From positions 1,860,001-1,924,000 of the forward strand of contig CBDAPV010000002.1 in assembly GCA_965198715.1 (NCBI GenBank): a DNA stretch of 64,000 nucleotides, written 5' to 3'. Shown here one piece after another: positions 17,184 through 25,599 of the stretch. The position numbers were made by a program, and so were the translations under genes. This DNA comes from RH-AL1 sp965198715 (GTDB lineage Bacteria; Pseudomonadota; Alphaproteobacteria; Rhizobiales; Beijerinckiaceae). The notes below the pieces were generated by a model. The model searched no databases. It was not told the origin of the DNA and was given only the letters and a program-made list of their open reading frames with translations. Numbering within the stretch: the first letter of the stretch is position 1; every line of letters starts with the position of its first letter.

Positions 17184-18398
17184 TCACACCGCCAGACCCT
17201 CGGCGGCGAGCGCCTCCGGAATGGCGTTGCGCAACTGCGAATAGCCCTTCCTGGCGTGGGGCCAGAAGGCGTCGTCCCAGCCACGGCGCGGACGCACCAG
17301 CGTCAAGCCCGCCGCGGCGAGATCCTGCGCCAGCCGCTCTAGGGCCGTCGCGGTGACACCGACGGGCGCGTGGGGCGTCACCACGAGACGCGTGCCGGCC
17401 GCCTCCGCGGCGGCGACGATTGGCCCTGAGGCGAGGTCGTCGAGGCGGGCGACCTCCATGCCCTTGCCGCGCAGGCGGGCGGCGGCATCGTCGAGCGCGC
17501 CGCGAGCGAAGGTCGACGCCGGCGCGCCGCGCTCGCCGGCCTGCCCGACGTCGACGCCGCCGGCGACGATCGCCCGGGAGAACCCGCGGCCGAGCCAGTC
17601 CGGCGTCAGGTCCTCGTCGGTGACGAGCAGCAGCACCTCGCCCTCGGGCACGGCCGGCGCCTCGGCGAGCGGGTGGACGCGCGCCACCGCCTCCTCTTGC
17701 AGCGCCTCGGCGCGGGTGGCGAGGCCCTTGGGCTCGAAGCGATCCTCGGTGTAGCGCGCGATGTTCTGCGCGGTGGCGAGATAGGTCTTGCCCTTGGTCT
17801 GCAGCCCGGCCGTCCAGCGCCACGACAGCGTGTTGGAGGCGGGATCGCCGTCGACGAGGTGGCGGAGGAAGAAATCAGCCCCGAGCTGCCACGGCAGACG
17901 AAGCGTGAAGATCCAGATCGAGGAGAACCACATGCGCGCGTGGTTGTGCATCCAACCGGTCTCGACGAGCTCGCGCGCCCAGTCGTCGAAGCCCTCGATG
18001 CCGGTCGCGCCGGCCTCGGCCTGCGCCAGCGCCTTCGCCGCGCCCGAGCCGAGGTCGTCGCGCGCGCGGTCGCGCTCCTCTAGGAAGCGCGTCCACACCT
18101 CCGGCCGCGCCTCGAGCCAGCCCTTCCAGTAGGTGCGCCAGCACACCTCCTGGATGAACTTTTCCGCCCTGGTCGGCCCCTCGGCCTCGAGCACCGCGGC
18201 GACGATCTCGCGCTCGTCGACCATGCGCCGCCGCACGTAGGGCGACAGCACGGAGGTGTCGCCGCGCCGCTCCGGCCCGGGATCGGCGTTGCGGTGCGAC
18301 GCGTAGCGCCAGCCGGCACGCGGCAGGAAGGCCTGGAGCCGGGCGAGCGCCTCGGCGCGGGTGGGCGGGAAGTCGAGCTGGGAGGGCGGCTGGTTCAT
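17184..18398 (-). CDS. Photolyase/cryptochrome-like protein with FAD domain first (apparent domain permutation)
   Basis: Residues 1-245 of 404 match the FAD-binding helical domain of DNA photolyases: SVLSPYVRRRM (about 49-59), EVCWRTYWKGWLE (84-96), ETGWMHNHARMWFSS (146-160) and RHLVDGDPASNTLSWRW (179-195). The usual N-terminal alpha/beta antenna domain is absent at the front. Instead residues about 250-404 (EVLLLVTDEDL, ALDDAAARLRGKGMEVARL, AGTRLVVTPHAPVGVTATAL) look like that alpha/beta domain placed after the FAD domain. Light-driven repair or light sensing is plausible, but the order is unusual. The family FAD contacts cannot all be verified by eye. Confidence 0.75.
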   Translation of the reverse strand: MNQPPSQLDFPPTRAEALARLQAFLPRAGWRYASHRNADPGPERRGDTSVLSPYVRRRMVDEREIVAAVLEAEGPTRAEKFIQEVCWRTYWKGWLEARPEVWTRFLEERDRARDDLGSGAAKALAQAEAGATGIEGFDDWARELVETGWMHNHARMWFSSIWIFTLRLPWQLGADFFLRHLVDGDPASNTLSWRWTAGLQTKGKTYLATAQNIARYTEDRFEPKGLATRAEALQEEAVARVHPLAEAPAVPEGEVLLLVTDEDLTPDWLGRGFSRAIVAGGVDVGQAGERGAPASTFARGALDDAAARLRGKGMEVARLDDLASGPIVAAAEAAGTRLVVTPHAPVGVTATALERLAQDLAAAGLTLVRPRRGWDDAFWPHARKGYSQLRNAIPEALAAEGLAV

Positions 18399-18655
18399 GG
18401 CGCGTGTTGTGGCCGGGCTCGCCAGCGGGCGCGAGGGGGCGAATGGTCGCCGGAGCGCCGGTGCGGGTTTTGCCGGAAATGTGCGGGTTTTCGGGCTGTA
18501 GGCCGGCGCCTGCGGCCAAGGGTAAGCGGCTCAGGACGTGTTTTTCCGCGTTTTTCCAGTTGGAACAAAATCTAAATACCAAATATACCGTCTTATCGAC
18601 GCATCAATGGCTGGCTCATTAGGTTTGCGCAATCCGCGATCGGAAGAGAAAAGCT

Positions 18656-20917
18656 ATGCGATTTATTCCTTTTGCCTTTCGCCTCGCGGCCTGGGGGCTG
18701 CTGTCGCCATGGTCGGCGCACGCGGCGCCGACTAGCGTCGCGAGCTGGACGGCGGTCCCGCAGATCTGGTCGCGGCCAGATCGTTTCATCATCGCGCCCA
18801 ATCACCGTTGGCTCGCCTCGGTATCCAACAACGGGCATATCATTCAAATCGTCGACAACGCGTCCGGTGCGATTCTCCGGACGCTCGTCGCTGGAGAGCG
18901 AGCCGCGGACCAGTGGGGTCTCGTGCCGCCCGAAGCTGTCATCACCGACGACAGCAGCATCCTGATCGTCCGGTTCGGCGACATCACGCAGGCGTGGAAC
19001 GCTGACAAGGGCGAGGTTCTGGCGAAGCCACCGGCGAACATCGTTTTCGGTTTTCGGCCAGCGAGGCCGGAGCATGGGGCGGCAGACGATGTCGCCGCAT
19101 CCGGAGCCTACAAGATTGCGGTAACGATGGATCACGAGGGCACCGAAACGATTTTCGTCACGTCCGGCTCCAAGCACATCGATCCTGTTCAGCTGCGAGT
19201 TTCCGACGCGATCAAGCAATGCGGTAATGGCGGCGTCGCTCATGCCATCTTCGATGGCGAGGAACTCGTCTTCGGCCATATCGGCGGCAACTCTTTGCCG
19301 GGTGACGACGATCTTCCAGCCGTCGCCTACCGGCTCGAGCATGGAGGGTTTCGCGAGCTTTGGCGCGCCCCTTGTGAGAACGGGTCCGTCGTGAGCGAAT
19401 TCTCGCCCGATGGGGCGTTTCTGATGCAGGCTGCCTTCCTCACGGAGCCTATGAACGTCTGGAGCCTCGCCGCGAACCGCATCGTGGCGCGCTTTGCCGC
19501 GTCGTACGGAGCATTCGCGGTCTCGGCCGACGGCCAAACGATGGCTGCTTCGACCTTCGTGGACGCTATGGAATACACTATGGAATACACGAAGACCTTT
19601 ACGGTGCTGCATCGCGATACACGCCTCGTGTTCCCGCGACCGGCCGAATTCACCAGTCTGGCCCTGTCGCCGAACGGCAGATGGCTCGCCGCGAGCACGA
19701 CCGAGTCCACGTCCGTCTGGTCGCTTCCGAAAGGCGTTCTGCGAGCCTCGAAGCCCGTCGAGGCCGCCGGAATCACGAACGAAGGCGTCGTACTGGAACG
19801 GAAGAGGTGGACGAACGAGGACGAGTATCACGGCCATCGAATCATCGACGGGTCGAAGGACGGTCGTTGGCTGGTCGCGGACGACGGCATCATCTTCGAC
19901 AGCAACGCCGGGAAGATCGCCGCCGAACTCCACTGGCTCAAGCATGTCACGGACGCCGGCCGGGCCTTGACGAAGGACGGCGACGGCAGCCTGCGGACCC
20001 TCGACCTCGCGACGGGCCGGACGCTTTCGACCCTGCTGCAAGCGCCCGACGGCAACGGCTACATCGTGAGCTTCGCCGACGGATGCGTGCAGGTCTCACC
20101 GGGCGCCGAGAAGTTCGTCCGCCTCGTGCGCGGCTTCGAGACTCGTGCCTTCGATGCCGCCGCCCGCAAGGTGTTCACTCGGCCGGGCTGCAGGGGCGTG
20201 GCGGCGGTCATCGCTGCCAATGAGAAAGCCTTCGCCGTCGAACGCGCCCGCGTCGCGGCTATCGCGAAAGCAGACGTCGACGAGCAAGCACGCCTCAAAC
20301 TGAAGGCCGACGAGGAGGCTCGTCAGGAACAGGCCGCCCAAAAGGCTTGGGTTGCGGGCGCGCCGGCGCGGGAGAAGGAGCTGCTTCAAGCGGCGTCGAT
20401 GGTTTCGCAGGCGACGATCACGCCCTATACATCGCAAGCATCGAATGCGCCGTTCGTCGGCAAGGTGGCGTGGCACCTTTCGAAAGGCAAGAACGACGCC
20501 GATGCGGTCGCCGTCGTCACGGTACCCGATGTCAGCTTCAAAGCTATCCTGGCGATCGACAAGGCGCCGGCTTCGGAACCGGATGGGACCGGCGTGATAG
20601 CCATTGGTTTCGATCTGAACAGAGAGCCGGCGGAGCAGCGCTCGCCGAGCGTGACGCAAATCGGTTCGTTGGGCAAAGATCTCTCGCCGCCCTCGCACAT
20701 CGGGCTCAATCTCGGCGGCCCTAGCTATCTACCGTATCTGCCTCGACTCATCCCAGCAAGCGGCGGGATCGAACTCGTCGGCCTGCAGCCTTCAACTTGG
20801 CTCGATATCCCGCTCGTTCTTTCCGACGGGAAGACAGCCACGCTCTCGGTCGAGATCGGCACCGTCGGTCGCCGGGTCATCGACGAGGTCTTGGACTTCA
20901 AGAAGAGGCATCCTTAG
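18656..20917 (+). CDS. Secreted beta-propeller protein of unknown function
   Basis: The 753-residue protein has an N-terminal signal peptide (about 1-23, ending AHA). WD40-like repeats follow, with recurring SPDGAFLMQAAF, SADGQTMAAS, SPNGRWLAAS and KDGRWLVAD strands (about 45-510). Next is a charged, probably helical linker rich in Ala, Lys and Glu (about 525-585), then a C-terminal domain (about 600-750) without a recognised family. A GGAAGAGAA ribosome-binding site precedes the ATG, and the upstream 120 bp are AT-richer. It is monocistronic and convergent with prfA. A periplasmic scaffold or binding role is the most that can be inferred. Confidence 0.7.
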   Translation: MRFIPFAFRLAAWGLLSPWSAHAAPTSVASWTAVPQIWSRPDRFIIAPNHRWLASVSNNGHIIQIVDNASGAILRTLVAGERAADQWGLVPPEAVITDDSSILIVRFGDITQAWNADKGEVLAKPPANIVFGFRPARPEHGAADDVAASGAYKIAVTMDHEGTETIFVTSGSKHIDPVQLRVSDAIKQCGNGGVAHAIFDGEELVFGHIGGNSLPGDDDLPAVAYRLEHGGFRELWRAPCENGSVVSEFSPDGAFLMQAAFLTEPMNVWSLAANRIVARFAASYGAFAVSADGQTMAASTFVDAMEYTMEYTKTFTVLHRDTRLVFPRPAEFTSLALSPNGRWLAASTTESTSVWSLPKGVLRASKPVEAAGITNEGVVLERKRWTNEDEYHGHRIIDGSKDGRWLVADDGIIFDSNAGKIAAELHWLKHVTDAGRALTKDGDGSLRTLDLATGRTLSTLLQAPDGNGYIVSFADGCVQVSPGAEKFVRLVRGFETRAFDAAARKVFTRPGCRGVAAVIAANEKAFAVERARVAAIAKADVDEQARLKLKADEEARQEQAAQKAWVAGAPAREKELLQAASMVSQATITPYTSQASNAPFVGKVAWHLSKGKNDADAVAVVTVPDVSFKAILAIDKAPASEPDGTGVIAIGFDLNREPAEQRSPSVTQIGSLGKDLSPPSHIGLNLGGPSYLPYLPRLIPASGGIELVGLQPSTWLDIPLVLSDGKTATLSVEIGTVGRRVIDEVLDFKKRHP

Positions 20918-20957
20918 TGAACCGGCCTCGCGGAAAGGCGACCCATCGCCGCCCACC

Positions 20958-22034
20958 TCACCCGTCCTGCGCCGCCAGCAGCGCCGCCTGGTGCTCGGTC
21001 GTCAACGCGTCGATGACCTCGTCGAGGGCCTCCCCGGTGATCACCTTTTCCAGCTTGTAGAGGGTCAGGTTGATGCGGTGATCGGTGAGCCGCCCTTGCG
21101 GAAAATTGTAGGTGCGGATGCGCTCGGAGCGGTCGCCGCTGCCCACCTGGCTCTTGCGGTCGGCGGAGCGGGCGTCGTCGAGCTTCTGGCGCTCCATGTC
21201 GTAGAGGCGCGAGCGCAGCAGGTTCATCGCCCGCGCGCGGTTCTTGTGCTGCGAGCGCTCCTCCTGCACGAAGATGACGACGCCCGACGGCACGTGGGTG
21301 ATGCGGATCGCCGATTCCGTCTTGTTGACGTGCTGGCCGCCCGACCCCTGCGCCCGCATGGTGTCGATCTTCAGGTCGGCCTCGTTGATCTCGACGTCGA
21401 CCTCCTCGGCCTGCGGCAGCACGGCGACGGTGGCGGCCGAGGTGTGGATGCGCCCCTGCGTCTCGGTGTCGGGCACGCGCTGCACGCGGTGCACGCCGGA
21501 CTCGAACTTGAGCTTGGCGAAGACGCCGGCGCCCTCGACCTCGGCGATGATCTCCTTGAAGCCGCCGGCGGTGCCTTCGGAGGCCGAGAGGATCTCGACC
21601 TTCCAGCGCCGGTCCTCGGCGTAGCGCTGGTACATGCGGAAGAGGTCGCCGGCAAAGAGCGCCGCCTCGTCGCCGCCGGTGCCGGCGCGGATCTCGAGGA
21701 TGGCCGACTTCTCGTCCGCCGCGTCCTTGGGCAGGAGCGCCAGCTGCAGCGAGCGCGCCAGCGCCTCGACACGCGCCTCGCCCGCATGGCGCTCCTCGTC
21801 GGCGAGATCGCGCATCTCGGGATCGAGGCCGGGATCCTCGAGCATGGCGACGAGCCCGTCGAGCTCCGCCGCCTCGCGCCGATACTCGCGGATCGCCTGC
21901 GTGACGTCCTCCAGCCCCGCCAGCTCGCGCGACAGCGCGACGAAGGTCGTGGCATCCGGGTTGGCGGCGAGGCGGCCGTTGATCTCGTCGTGCCGCCGCA
22001 GGATGAGGTTCAGCTTGTCTTGGGGGAGATCCAT
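20958..22034 (-). CDS. prfA: Peptide chain release factor 1
   Basis: RF1 decodes UAA and UAG stop codons and triggers peptide release. The 358-residue protein carries the catalytic GGQ in GSGGQHVNKTESA, the codon-recognition region RVPDTETQGRIHTS and the RF1-type N-terminal helices. The anticodon tripeptide is PDT rather than the PAT of E. coli, as far as known an ordinary variant in alphaproteobacteria. prmC, the GGQ methyltransferase that often follows prfA, is not next to it here; the next gene is the convergent beta-propeller gene. Confidence 0.95.
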   Translation of the reverse strand: MDLPQDKLNLILRRHDEINGRLAANPDATTFVALSRELAGLEDVTQAIREYRREAAELDGLVAMLEDPGLDPEMRDLADEERHAGEARVEALARSLQLALLPKDAADEKSAILEIRAGTGGDEAALFAGDLFRMYQRYAEDRRWKVEILSASEGTAGGFKEIIAEVEGAGVFAKLKFESGVHRVQRVPDTETQGRIHTSAATVAVLPQAEEVDVEINEADLKIDTMRAQGSGGQHVNKTESAIRITHVPSGVVIFVQEERSQHKNRARAMNLLRSRLYDMERQKLDDARSADRKSQVGSGDRSERIRTYNFPQGRLTDHRINLTLYKLEKVITGEALDEVIDALTTEHQAALLAAQDG

Positions 22035-22278
22035 CGGCCTGAGTTAGCGAGACTGCGGAGCGACGACAAGCGAGCGCGACGGTGGTCGACATCTCTAAGG
22101 ATGACTTGAGAGAAAAGACCGACTTCGAGCGAGGAAAATGGTGACGCTGAGATAGAAGTCTCCCGAAAGTCCCTATGTCGATCCGTGTTGCGCATCGTTG
22201 GCGAGGTGCCAAGCATGGAAGAGCCGCTCGCAATCGCTTATGCAGGCCGGGCTTGCGGCCTTGTGCTACACCTTCCTC

Positions 22279-22497
22279 ATGAAGAGAGACGATCCCTGCA
22301 TTGGCGTCTGCCAGTTCGATGGCAAGACCGGCTGGTGTGTAGGGTGCGGTCGCACGCTTCCGGAGATCCGCCTCTGGGTGAAGTCGACGCCTTTCCGGCG
22401 TACGGCACTGAAGCGAGAACTGCCGCGCCGTCTGCAGCAAGTTCAAGCGAGGAACAGACAGGAGCCTCAGGTTCAGGATAAGACCACGAAAGATTAG
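22279..22497 (+). CDS. DUF1289 family small cysteine protein
   Basis: This short protein (72 residues from ATG 22279) has the DUF1289 pattern DPCIGVCQFDGKTGWCVGCG followed by RTLPEIRLW. Four cysteines in two CxxxC/CxxC-like pairs suggest metal binding. The C-terminal tail is basic. The frame is open 27 codons further upstream, but the family normally begins a few residues before DPC, so the internal ATG was chosen; no strong ribosome-binding site is seen. The function of the family is unknown. Confidence 0.8.
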   Translation: MKRDDPCIGVCQFDGKTGWCVGCGRTLPEIRLWVKSTPFRRTALKRELPRRLQQVQARNRQEPQVQDKTTKD

Positions 22498-22532
22498 CGA
22501 TCGGCGTCAGGCATTCCGTGGAAGCGGTGCAC

Positions 22533-23420
22533 TCACGAGATCCGATGTGGCGCGACATAGGTGAAGGTCGCCGCGTGGCTGGCCACAGCGCCGGGCGCGA
22601 GGTGGCGCATGGAGGGCTTGGCGTCGAGGTCGCCGTCGGCGTCGACGAAGTCGCCGTGGCCGGTCCAGGGCTCGATGCACAGGAAGCGGTTGGGCGGGCG
22701 CGACCACAACGCGACGTGCGGGAAGTCCTCTAGCGTGATGTCGATCGCAGCGCCGGAGGCGGCGTGGCCGAAGCGCAGGCTGCGGCTCTTCGCATTGAGG
22801 AAGCAAAGGGCTTCGCGCACCATCAAGGCCGGAGACAGCGCGAGGCGACGGCCGTCGAGCGGCACCTCGCGGGTCTGCCGGGTGAACAGCCCGTCGGGCG
22901 AGATCATCGGCACGGCGGCCGCCTCGCGCTCGCCGAAGGTGACGGCGTAATCCTCGGCCACGCCGCCGGCGAAGGGCCAGCGCAGGCCGGGATGCAGGCC
23001 GCACGCGTAGGGCATCGGCGTCGGGCCCTGGTTGCGGACCGTAAGGCGCGTGGTCAGCGCCGGCCCTTCGAGCGCGTGCTCGACCTCCAGTTCCCAGTGA
23101 AAGGGATAGAGCGCACGCGTCTCGGCGCTCGACGTCGCGGCGAGGCGGACGCGGTCAGGCCCCCGTTCGCGCACGGCGAAGTCGAGCCGGCGGGCGAAGC
23201 CGTGCAGTCCCAGCGGGTAGGCCTGCCCCTCGACGACGATCCGCGACCCGCGCGTCCAGCCGACGACCGGAAACAGGATCGGCGCCGTCTCCGGCCAGAC
23301 GTCGACCTGCGGCTCCCAGATCAACGGCACGGCGCCGACATGCCAGGCGCGCAGCTCGGCGCCGTGGGCAGCGATCGTGGCGGAGGCCTCGCCGGAGGTC
23401 AGCGTGAGCAACGCGTCCAT
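22533..23420 (-). CDS. Aldose 1-epimerase family protein (galactose mutarotase-like fold)
   Basis: The 295-residue protein has the mutarotase beta-sandwich pattern: an early PLIWEP and LFPVVGW, GLHGFARRLDF, a central GLHPGLRWPF and a C-terminal CIEPWTG, which supply the usual two histidines and a glutamate. This branch (YeaD/LacX-like) isomerises the anomeric carbon of hexoses or hexose phosphates. ATG 23420 starts the conserved region. It follows the small membrane-protein gene after 8 nt, forming a three-gene leftward run with the lipid kinase. Confidence 0.85.
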   Translation of the reverse strand: MDALLTLTSGEASATIAAHGAELRAWHVGAVPLIWEPQVDVWPETAPILFPVVGWTRGSRIVVEGQAYPLGLHGFARRLDFAVRERGPDRVRLAATSSAETRALYPFHWELEVEHALEGPALTTRLTVRNQGPTPMPYACGLHPGLRWPFAGGVAEDYAVTFGEREAAAVPMISPDGLFTRQTREVPLDGRRLALSPALMVREALCFLNAKSRSLRFGHAASGAAIDITLEDFPHVALWSRPPNRFLCIEPWTGHGDFVDADGDLDAKPSMRHLAPGAVASHAATFTYVAPHRIS

Positions 23421-23428
23421 CGCCGCGC

Positions 23429-24082
23429 TCAGCGGCTCGCGCCGGGTGCGGCGCTCCTGGTGCCGGCGAAGACGCGGTAGAAGAAGCCGCCTGCAGCGCC
23501 GGCGAGGATATCGACGGCGAAGCCGTGCGCCGGCGCCTGCCCCAGGACCAGCATGAGCGCCGCGGAGAACACCGCCGCCGCCGCTGCGCCGCCGAGCGCG
23601 TAGGCCAGGTGCCCGGTCTGTCCGGCGCGCTTGAGCGCGCCATGCGCCAGCAGCAGGCTCGTCGCGGCGGACCGGCCGCCACCGAGCACGGAGAGAAGGA
23701 TCAAAGCCGGCCCCAGCAGCCTCACCTGGGGCTGGTCGGACATCGCCTCGGTCAGCCCGCGCAGGGCGGCGATCTTCTGCGTGGCATCGAGGCCGGCCAG
23801 GCCGCACGCCACCACGATCCCGGCGAGGATCGCAGCGCGCAGCGAGCGCGGGACCTCGACAGCGCCGGTCGCCGGCGCGTCCGCCTCGGTCTCGACCATC
23901 GCGGCGGCGAAGAAGGCGCGGTGCGGGTCGGCCTCGACGGCGACGCGCGGCGACGCGAGCCGTGCCGGCGCCACGGTCGGCACGACGCGGTTGCGCTTGC
24001 CGAAAGATGGGGGAGAGCGGCCCTGCATGCTCGCACTGTCCGCAGCACGCGTGAACGATCCGTTGAGATGGCTTGCCCCCAT
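23429..24082 (-). CDS. Uncharacterised membrane protein
   Basis: The 217-residue protein has a long polar N-terminus (about 1-79). Four probable membrane segments follow at about 81-99, 122-136, 159-180 and 187-205, the latter pairs very Ala/Gly-rich. No family was recognised. Its ATG overlaps the TGA of the lipid kinase (TGATG); a GTG one codon upstream (24085, GTGA overlap) is an alternative. The coupling suggests joint expression with the lipid kinase, but a functional link is inference. Confidence 0.65.
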   Translation of the reverse strand: MGASHLNGSFTRAADSASMQGRSPPSFGKRNRVVPTVAPARLASPRVAVEADPHRAFFAAAMVETEADAPATGAVEVPRSLRAAILAGIVVACGLAGLDATQKIAALRGLTEAMSDQPQVRLLGPALILLSVLGGGRSAATSLLLAHGALKRAGQTGHLAYALGGAAAAAVFSAALMLVLGQAPAHGFAVDILAGAAGGFFYRVFAGTRSAAPGASR

Positions 24083-25005
24083 CACGATGCCGGCGCGTAG
24101 ACGCGCACCGCCAGCTTGCGCTGGGTGAAGACCGCCGGGGTGTGCGTCACCAACTCACCGTCGGCGTTCACCGGGCGCGGCTTGCGGGTGATCACCTCGA
24201 ACGTGCCGGAGCGCGCCGTGCGCACCTCGCGCACCGAGCCGTGGGCGCCGGAATGGAACGACGGGATCATCAGGGCCATGCGCCAGACCTCGGCGAACTC
24301 CAGCGAGTAGAGATCGAGGAGGCCGTTGTCGATGCGGGCCTCGCTGGCGACGACGTTGCCGCCGCCGTAGAAGCGGCCGTTGCCGACCGCGATCTGCATC
24401 GTGCGCACCATGGCGGTCTCACGGCCCTCGCCCTCGCCGACGAGGATGGTGGCGTGGAACGGCCGCGCCTCCAGCATCAGCTTGGCGGCGCTGATCGCGT
24501 AGCTGAACCGGCCGAAGCGGCGTTTGCGCTCCGTGGTGACGGCTTTGGCGAGGTCGGCGGCGAGTCCAACGCTGGCCACGTTGAAGAACAGGTGCCCGTT
24601 GACGTCGCCGGCATCGATGCTCTGGGTGTGCCCTTCGCAGATCACCCGCGCCGCGGCGGCGAGATCGGTCGGGATGCCGACGGAGCGGGCGAAATCGTTT
24701 GCGGTGCCGAGCGGCAGCACGCCGAGCGGCAGCCCCGTGTCGACGAGGGCCCGCGCGGCGGCGTTGATCGTGCCGTCGCCACCGCCGACGACGACGCAAT
24801 CCACCGCCGCGCGATGGGCCAGAATGCAGGGGCCGATGTCGGCCCCGGCGCTGCAGCCGGCCTCGACGAGCGCGACGCCGGCGCCGCGAAACACCGCCGC
24901 CGCCTCGCCGATGCCGTCGCGCCCGCGTCGGCTCTTCGTGTTGACGACGAGCAGCGCGCGTCGCGCTTGCGGACGATCGGCTCGAGTGCGCTTGCCCTGC
25001 TCCAT
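24082..25005 (-). CDS. Diacylglycerol/lipid kinase, YegS/BmrU-like
   Basis: The protein has 307 residues. The catalytic-domain signature GGGDGT (74-79) with the preceding VVNTKSRRGRD and LPLGTANDFARS identify a DAGK_cat lipid kinase that phosphorylates diacylglycerol or a related lipid. The C-terminal domain (MQIAVGNGRFYGGGN, DNGLLDLY, NADGELV) is the usual beta-sandwich. ATG 25005 fits the family; an upstream start at 25068 would add 21 residues. The stop overlaps the start of the membrane-protein gene. Confidence 0.88.
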   Translation of the reverse strand: MEQGKRTRADRPQARRALLVVNTKSRRGRDGIGEAAAVFRGAGVALVEAGCSAGADIGPCILAHRAAVDCVVVGGGDGTINAAARALVDTGLPLGVLPLGTANDFARSVGIPTDLAAAARVICEGHTQSIDAGDVNGHLFFNVASVGLAADLAKAVTTERKRRFGRFSYAISAAKLMLEARPFHATILVGEGEGRETAMVRTMQIAVGNGRFYGGGNVVASEARIDNGLLDLYSLEFAEVWRMALMIPSFHSGAHGSVREVRTARSGTFEVITRKPRPVNADGELVTHTPAVFTQRKLAVRVYAPAS

Positions 25006-25286
25006 GCGTGCTCTACATCGCGCCTGTACGGCTTTTTCAAATCTATCCTTTGGTTCAGCCAACCGCATCGAGGCGTGCAGGCTTCGAGGCGTTGAGGCCA
25101 GCCTCGGAGATGTTCGTCACGCAAGCGATCGACGTTCGCGCCGCAACCTACTCCTCGTCTCTTCTCGTTCGGCAAACCTGTGAGACGAGGCGTCGGCGGT
25201 GCTGGAGCCGGCGGAGTAGGCGCGAGCGATAGCGGTCAGGCGCAGCGCCATGTTACTGTCTTGGCAGGACAGGAACATGACAAACG

Positions 25287-25493
25287 ATGAAGCCGCTGAG
25301 CGCCCTCGACAGCGTCGCCTTCTCGGAACTGCTGGACCTCTGCCTCGCGGAGCCGTCCCGTCAGGCTTGGCCGCTCAACGGCAGCTTCGTGAAGCAGATC
25401 AGGAACGGCTCCGGCAGCTACTGGTACTTCAAGGGATACGAGAAGACGGCGGAGGGCGACGATGCCAGGACCGCACTTCTCTCGGCGACGTGA
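25287..25493 (+). pseudogene. Truncated N-terminus of a nucleotidyltransferase-fold (GSU2403-like) protein
   Basis: Only 68 codons are open. LPLNGSFVK-like and YWYF segments (LNGSFVKQIRNGSGSYWYFKGY) resemble the N-terminus of bacterial GSU2403-family nucleotidyltransferase-fold proteins, which are normally several hundred residues long. The frame then degenerates into a stop, and the next 100 bases contain no continuation in other frames before the hpnP-like gene. A remnant is the likeliest reading; a genuine small protein cannot be excluded. The similarity is from memory of the family pattern. Confidence 0.4.
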
Positions 25494-25599
25494 GAGATCC
25501 CGGCAATCCGCGCCTAGCCTCGCTTCGCCTCGCAAGTTATGATTCGCCTTGTTCAAGGCCGGCGGGGGTCGGCAACGAGAGCGGGAGCGGCTTCGACCG

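Noticed and set aside
20958..22034. PDT in place of PAT in the RF1 codon-recognition motif as a sign of altered stop-codon reading
   Set aside because: To my knowledge this is a normal variant in alphaproteobacterial RF1, and ordinary TAG, TAA and TGA stops are used throughout.
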